22,981 nt of DNA, from NCBI GenBank assembly GCA_016716325.1, contig JADJWO010000006.1, forward strand, positions 1 through 22,981, read 5' to 3'. The notes under the pieces are model-generated. The model saw nothing but the letters and a program-made list of their open reading frames with translations, made no database searches and was not told the origin of the DNA. The stretch comes from Nitrosomonadales bacterium (lineage in GTDB: Bacteria > Pseudomonadota > Gammaproteobacteria > Burkholderiales > Gallionellaceae). Positions 19,106 to 22,981 of this stretch are shown piece after piece (within the stretch, counting starts at the first letter, position 1; each line of letters opens with the position of its first letter). A program made the translations under genes and the position numbers.

Positions 19106-21579
19106 GCAGTTTCTCCGAGAGGTGCTGAGGTGCCTTCACCCCACACGCGATTGATAGTGGTTTTTATTTTAGCCTCAAATCGAGCGATCAGTTGCTTGTT
19201 GGCATTGACCAAGGTTTGCTCAGCTTCGATCTCGGCGACGATGGCTTGCTGCGTAGCGAGGGCTGGGATGGGGATTTTTGCTTCGTTTAAATTTCGAATC
19301 GGGAGCTGCGGCTGAGCAGCGCCTGAGACGATTGCTTCTCTTTGCACTCGAAAGGTTTCTGACTGAAAGAAATGGAAAAGATAGCTGCTTAAAAGCTTTG
19401 TCGTATCTGGCCTGAAAATGAGCATGCCGGAGTTGATGCGTATGTGATCAAACTCCACCGAGTCATCATAGAGAGCTGTATTCCCGATGGTACCTCGTGT
19501 TGTAAGCAACACGTCACCGCGCTCAAGCTTCCCTTTCCGCAAGGCGTTGTCTTTCTCCTCACTGATAAACTCCAGTTCATCGAACTTGAAGCCGTCTGAG
19601 CGAACGTTTTTCGTGTTAAGGAAGAGACAATGCCCCCCAGGAGAAAAGTCTTCTTTACTCGGGTAGTTCGCTCCTCTGTCACCGTCGATAATCTGAAAAG
19701 GAGCATCTCCAAAAGTAGAAATCGGCCAGTCAGGGTGGATGGGAATATGGGGGCGGTAGTGGTCGAGGACGGCGCGGGCACCGTCAATGACTTTCTGATA
19801 GCCCTCGATTTCCGCCACGATCTCCTTCTGCACTTCCAGCGGCGGCAGAGGAATTTGGTGTTCTTTGAGTTTCGAGTAGTGCCGTTGATAGCCGACGCTC
19901 GCCAAAGGTCTGGCGCGGAGAACATGAAACAGGAATCGAGGATTGAGTGTGTCTATGGTTTGTAGAATCTTGATGCCATCCGCCCCTTGAGCAAAGGGCA
20001 TTTCAATGAGCTTAACTGCACAGGTGTGGTCGCCAAAAATCACCAGTGGTTTGGTGGGATGAACCAGAGTGGATTCATCGTCGGTCCAACCCGCGATAGC
20101 GTCCTGCGACTGATCGATTATTGGAAATCGTCCAGCGACTCCGAAAGCAGTTTTCTGAATCTTGGATGGTGGCGTGATTGTCTCAACAAGCGAGCCAACA
20201 GCCATCCAAGGAAAGTGAGTGGATTGAACAGCTCCGTCCCCGTACCGCTCGCCGCTTAGGTTGTAGTCCCCATTCGCGGCGACTTTCTCCTTAGACACGA
20301 TCAGCCCGCGAGTGAGCTGAAGTTCGGCGGTGGGTTGCTGGCTGCGCAACGCTTGCAGGTAAGCATCAAGTTCAGCTTTGACTTGTGGCAGGTCGTTTTT
20401 GTCGAAGGCGCGTCGTTGCGCACCCAGTCCGAAGCCGTCATTCTCCACCTTCAAAAATGCAAGACTGTCGCTCGTTTTCGCCAGCCGTTTGTCGAGTATC
20501 AGGATAGAGGTCTTCACGCCGGAATAGGGATTGAATACGCCAGCAGGCAAGGAAATGACAGCGACGAGATACTTTTCTACCAGTAACTTGCGCAGCGATT
20601 TATAGGCGGTCTGGCTCTGGAAGATGATGCCTTCCGGCACCACAATCGCGGCGCGACCATTGGGACTGAGGTGTTCGGCGATGTAATCGACAAACAGCAC
20701 TTCGGAACGCGCGGCCTGAATCGAGAAACGTTTGTGCGGTTTGATGCCGCCTTTCGGTGACATAAACGGCGGATTGGCGAGAATCACATCTGCCGTTTCA
20801 TTCCACTTTTCTTCCGAGGTGAGCGTGTCGTATTCCACGACGTGCGGGTCGCTAAAGCCGTGCAGATATAAATTCACCAGTGACAGGCGCACCATGTCCG
20901 GTGAGATGTCGTAGCCGTGGATGTTGGCGGCGAGATTAGTACGTTCGTCGGGCGTGAGTTGGTCGTCTGTGCGCACCTTGGTGTTTGATTTGAGGATGTG
21001 CTTCCATGCCGAAATCAAAAAGCCTGCCGTGCCACACGCGGGATCGAGTAGGCTTTCACTCTTCTGCGGGTTCATCAATTCAACCATGAAGTCGATGATG
21101 TGGCGCGGGGTGCGGAACTGGCCGGCATCGCCCTGGCTACCCAACACGGAGAGAAGATATTCAAATGCGTCACCCAGCTTTTCCGAATGGTCGTAACTGA
21201 ATACGTCGATCTCCTTCAAGAAACTGCGCAGCGTTTCCGGGTCGCGATATGGCAGATAGGCATTTTTGAAGATGTCGCGAAACAGCGCGGGGATGCCGGG
21301 ATTCTCCGGCATTTTGGCGATGGCTTCGGCGTAAAGGTTGAGGGTTTCATGTCCGCCCAAGCCGGAACGCATCAGCTTGGCCCAGCCATATTTTGCATAG
21401 TCGCCGGTAAAGAAACTGCGCGATCCGCCCAACTCTTCCGCCTCCGCATCCATGTCATCCATGAATTTGTAAATCAGCGCGATGGTGATCTGCTCTACTT
21501 GGGATTTCGGATCGGGCACTTTGCCAACAAGAATGTCGCGGCAAGAGTCGATACGGCGTTTGGTTTCTGCATCAAGCAT
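19102..21579 (-). CDS. hsdM: Fused type I methylase-specificity protein (HsdM-HsdS)
   Basis: 825 residues combining two subunits. Residues 1-430 are HsdM: an N-terminal helical part, SAM motif I DPACGTAGFL (179-188), and the catalytic NPPF (269-272). Motif order is that of gamma-class N6-adenine methylases. Residues 440-825 are HsdS-like, with two target-recognition domains (about 440-575 and 615-765). Each is followed by a conserved helix: PLEVQKEIVAEIEGYQKVID and TQQAIVAEIEAEQTLVNANK. Normal type I systems have separate hsdM and hsdS. Because the fusion carries both target domains, it should recognise a two-part site. No nuclease motif is fused, unlike type IIG enzymes. The start is ATG 21577-21579, 18 bases after the hsdR stop, without a strong ribosome site. 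The reading frame is open throughout, so unlike ilvE the fusion is not explained by a shift. Confidence 0.9.
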   Translation of the reverse strand: MLDAETKRRIDSCRDILVGKVPDPKSQVEQITIALIYKFMDDMDAEAEELGGSRSFFTGDYAKYGWAKLMRSGLGGHETLNLYAEAIAKMPENPGIPALFRDIFKNAYLPYRDPETLRSFLKEIDVFSYDHSEKLGDAFEYLLSVLGSQGDAGQFRTPRHIIDFMVELMNPQKSESLLDPACGTAGFLISAWKHILKSNTKVRTDDQLTPDERTNLAANIHGYDISPDMVRLSLVNLYLHGFSDPHVVEYDTLTSEEKWNETADVILANPPFMSPKGGIKPHKRFSIQAARSEVLFVDYIAEHLSPNGRAAIVVPEGIIFQSQTAYKSLRKLLVEKYLVAVISLPAGVFNPYSGVKTSILILDKRLAKTSDSLAFLKVENDGFGLGAQRRAFDKNDLPQVKAELDAYLQALRSQQPTAELQLTRGLIVSKEKVAANGDYNLSGERYGDGAVQSTHFPWMAVGSLVETITPPSKIQKTAFGVAGRFPIIDQSQDAIAGWTDDESTLVHPTKPLVIFGDHTCAVKLIEMPFAQGADGIKILQTIDTLNPRFLFHVLRARPLASVGYQRHYSKLKEHQIPLPPLEVQKEIVAEIEGYQKVIDGARAVLDHYRPHIPIHPDWPISTFGDAPFQIIDGDRGANYPSKEDFSPGGHCLFLNTKNVRSDGFKFDELEFISEEKDNALRKGKLERGDVLLTTRGTIGNTALYDDSVEFDHIRINSGMLIFRPDTTKLLSSYLFHFFQSETFRVQREAIVSGAAQPQLPIRNLNEAKIPIPALATQQAIVAEIEAEQTLVNANKQLIARFEAKIKTTINRVWGEGTSAPLGETA

Positions 21580-21597
21580 TCTGGCTGTTGCTTTCTG

Positions 21598-22981
21598 TTA
21601 CATGAATTGATTTAAGGACACGTAGTCTTTTACGTATTCGGGTATTTTGTCGCGCCAGTCTGACGGCACGGCTTTGAAGTCGGCCATGCCGAAGCTGGAA
21701 TTTACGTTCAGCTCGGTAAGGCGTTTATTGTCGATAATGTCACGCAAGCGGCTATCGGTTGCATACGCCTTGAAGAAGTATTTCAGGGCAACGATTTTGT
21801 CCGCATGAGCCTCAATGTCTTCCGTTGAGGCATCGAGCAGGAACTTCTGGAATTCGTCTTCAAGCAATTCATCTTTCGCTTTGAAGTAAGGAATCAATCC
21901 AAACACCTTTTCCAGAATCTCGCGCAAGGTAAGGCGACGATCTACACCTGCCGCACGGCGGAGTTTGTCCAAGTTGTAGAACTCGGAGGGTTTGTCGAAC
22001 AGATTTTTGGTGACGTAATCAATCGCCTGATCCCATTGCTCGTTTTCGACTTGCTGCTGCAATACGGGATCGGCTTTGACGCTTGTTCTCGAAACCTTCA
22101 AAGAACATGCGGTCTATCTTCATGCCTTGCGCGCCTATCGTCTGCTCGGCAAGCAATTTGATTGTGTCACCGCCCAGATGTTCGTATTGATCCAGCGGCG
22201 GAGGGGGCGGAGGCTGCGGGCTATCCCCGCCTTCACCGGGGCGAGGCAGTTTCAGCACTTCGTCGTAATCAAACTCCTCCTCGAAGTATTCGCAGTTGGC
22301 GAAGAAATCGAACAGTTTGTAATGCACCTTGTCCTGCTTGCCAATTTGCTCTTTCAGCGTTTTATCAAAAAGCTGTTCAAGGAAATTGTGCTTGCGTGTG
22401 CCACGTCCTTTGATCTGCACAAACTCGGAGGGCGAGAAGATCGGGCGCATTAGCCCAAGGTTGAGAATGTCGGGGCAGTCATAGCCGGTGGTCATCATGC
22501 CCACGGTGACACAGATTCGCGCCTTGCTGGTTTTGTAGCTGTCGATAAAGTTGGTTGAGCCAAGCAGATTGTTGTTGGTGAAGTTAATGGTGAACTGCTG
22601 GGCATCGGGAATCTGCGAGGTCACTTGCACGGCGAAATCGGACTGGTATTTTCCGGGATATAGCGCATTAGCAAGTTCGTTGAGTAGCTGCACCAGTTTA
22701 GCCGCGTGATTTTGGCTCACGGCAAACACGATGGATTTGCCGAACTCATGGCTGATCGGGTCGCGTAATCCATTCTTCAGGAATGTCTCGCAGAGCAAGC
22801 GGTTGGTCGCATCGGAGAAGAATTTCTTCTCAAAGTCTTTCTGGAAAAAAGTTTCCTCAGCGGCCTCCCCCTCTGCGTTAGGTGCGGCGACAGCGTACCC
22901 CTTGTCGGATAACAACTGTGTCGTGATGTCGGTGCGTGCATCCACCACAACGGGGTTAATCAGGAAGCCATCGCGCACGCC
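21598..22981 (-). CDS. hsdR: Type I restriction endonuclease subunit HsdR, C-terminal part (one frameshift, runs off right edge)
   Basis: HsdR is the DNA-translocating and cutting subunit of type I restriction enzymes. Only the second helicase lobe and C-terminal domain are here. ARICVTVGMMTTGYDCPDI is helicase motif V and FVQIKGRGTRKH is motif VI. A proline-rich linker (SPQPPPPPPLD) follows, then the C-terminal domain that binds the methylase (AIDYVTKNLFDKPSEFYNLD, LRREILEKVFGLIPYFKxKDE-like text). The frame breaks at 22086-22087: one of the two T's (an A on the coding strand) appears extra, and removing it reads FEGFETSVKADPVLQQQ. The stop is TAA at 21598-21600. The nuclease domain and helicase motifs I-III must lie beyond the window. 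Gene order R then MS is uncommon but known. Confidence 0.9.

Larger units (their letters stand above)
15389..22981 (-). other. Defence island: type I restriction-modification plus two ATPase/nuclease pairs
   Basis: Six genes in a row on the minus strand, all of types known from anti-phage defence. G+C is lower (roughly 40-58% in lines counted by hand, against about 60-67% to the left). It begins 14 bases after the phosphomannomutase stop, with no integrase, tRNA or insertion sequence at that edge; the other edge is outside the window. The reading frames are clean here apart from one shift in hsdR. Confidence 0.75.

Noticed and set aside
15389..22981. Complete MADS, PARIS, BREX or OLD system
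   Set aside because: Only pairwise resemblance is seen. No PglX/PglZ/BrxC, no DUF4435-type AriB that I can recognise, no fused OLD nuclease, and no further MAD-type kinase or helicase genes in the window.
1..22981. CRISPR arrays, tRNA or rRNA genes, insertion sequences
   Set aside because: No regularly spaced repeats, cloverleaf-like segments or transposase-like proteins were found on either strand by eye.

Overview
The window looks like chromosome of a betaproteobacterium, most likely in or near the Nitrosomonadales (Gallionellaceae/Nitrosomonadaceae type). The reasons are the cluster tldD - nitrilase - yhdP <> glnE and the cluster ilvE - CHCC zinc finger - waaF - phosphomannomutase, together with high G+C (about 60-65% in lines counted by hand) on the left. 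This placement comes from gene order and protein resemblance, not from a search.

Layout. 1-940 (+): C-terminal part of a cyclic-nucleotide-binding protein, probably a cation:proton antiporter. 971-7402 (-): tldD, a nitrilase-family hydrolase and yhdP. All four are recognisable only by hopping between frames every few dozen to a few hundred bases. 7485-10212 (+): glnE, broken three times in its first 650 bases and then open for 2.1 kb. 10194-11483 (-): a six-helix membrane class III adenylate cyclase with two frameshifts. 11675-15374 (+): ilvE, a small CHCC zinc-finger gene, waaF and a phosphomannomutase/phosphoglucomutase (algC/manB type) with several single-base shifts. 15389-22981 (-): a lower-G+C defence cassette with only one shift.

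The breaks in the left 15 kb are mostly one-base length changes, several in short homopolymers. They hit unrelated housekeeping genes and thin out from left to right, which is what uncorrected sequencing or assembly error near a contig end looks like. I therefore give corrected gene boundaries and treat these genes as probably intact in the organism.

The defence cassette is the most interesting part. Its transcription order (right to left) is hsdR (runs off the right edge), a fused hsdM-hsdS, an ABC/SMC-type ATPase, a small nuclease-like partner, a 110-base regulatory gap, a second and different ATPase, and a RloB-like TOPRIM protein. The first ATPase overlaps the methylase gene by ATGA and its partner overlaps it by ATGA, so three genes should be co-translated. 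The second pair has its own terminator/promoter/palindrome signals. A type I restriction-modification system carrying two different ATPase-nuclease pairs is the best candidate here for an undescribed combination.
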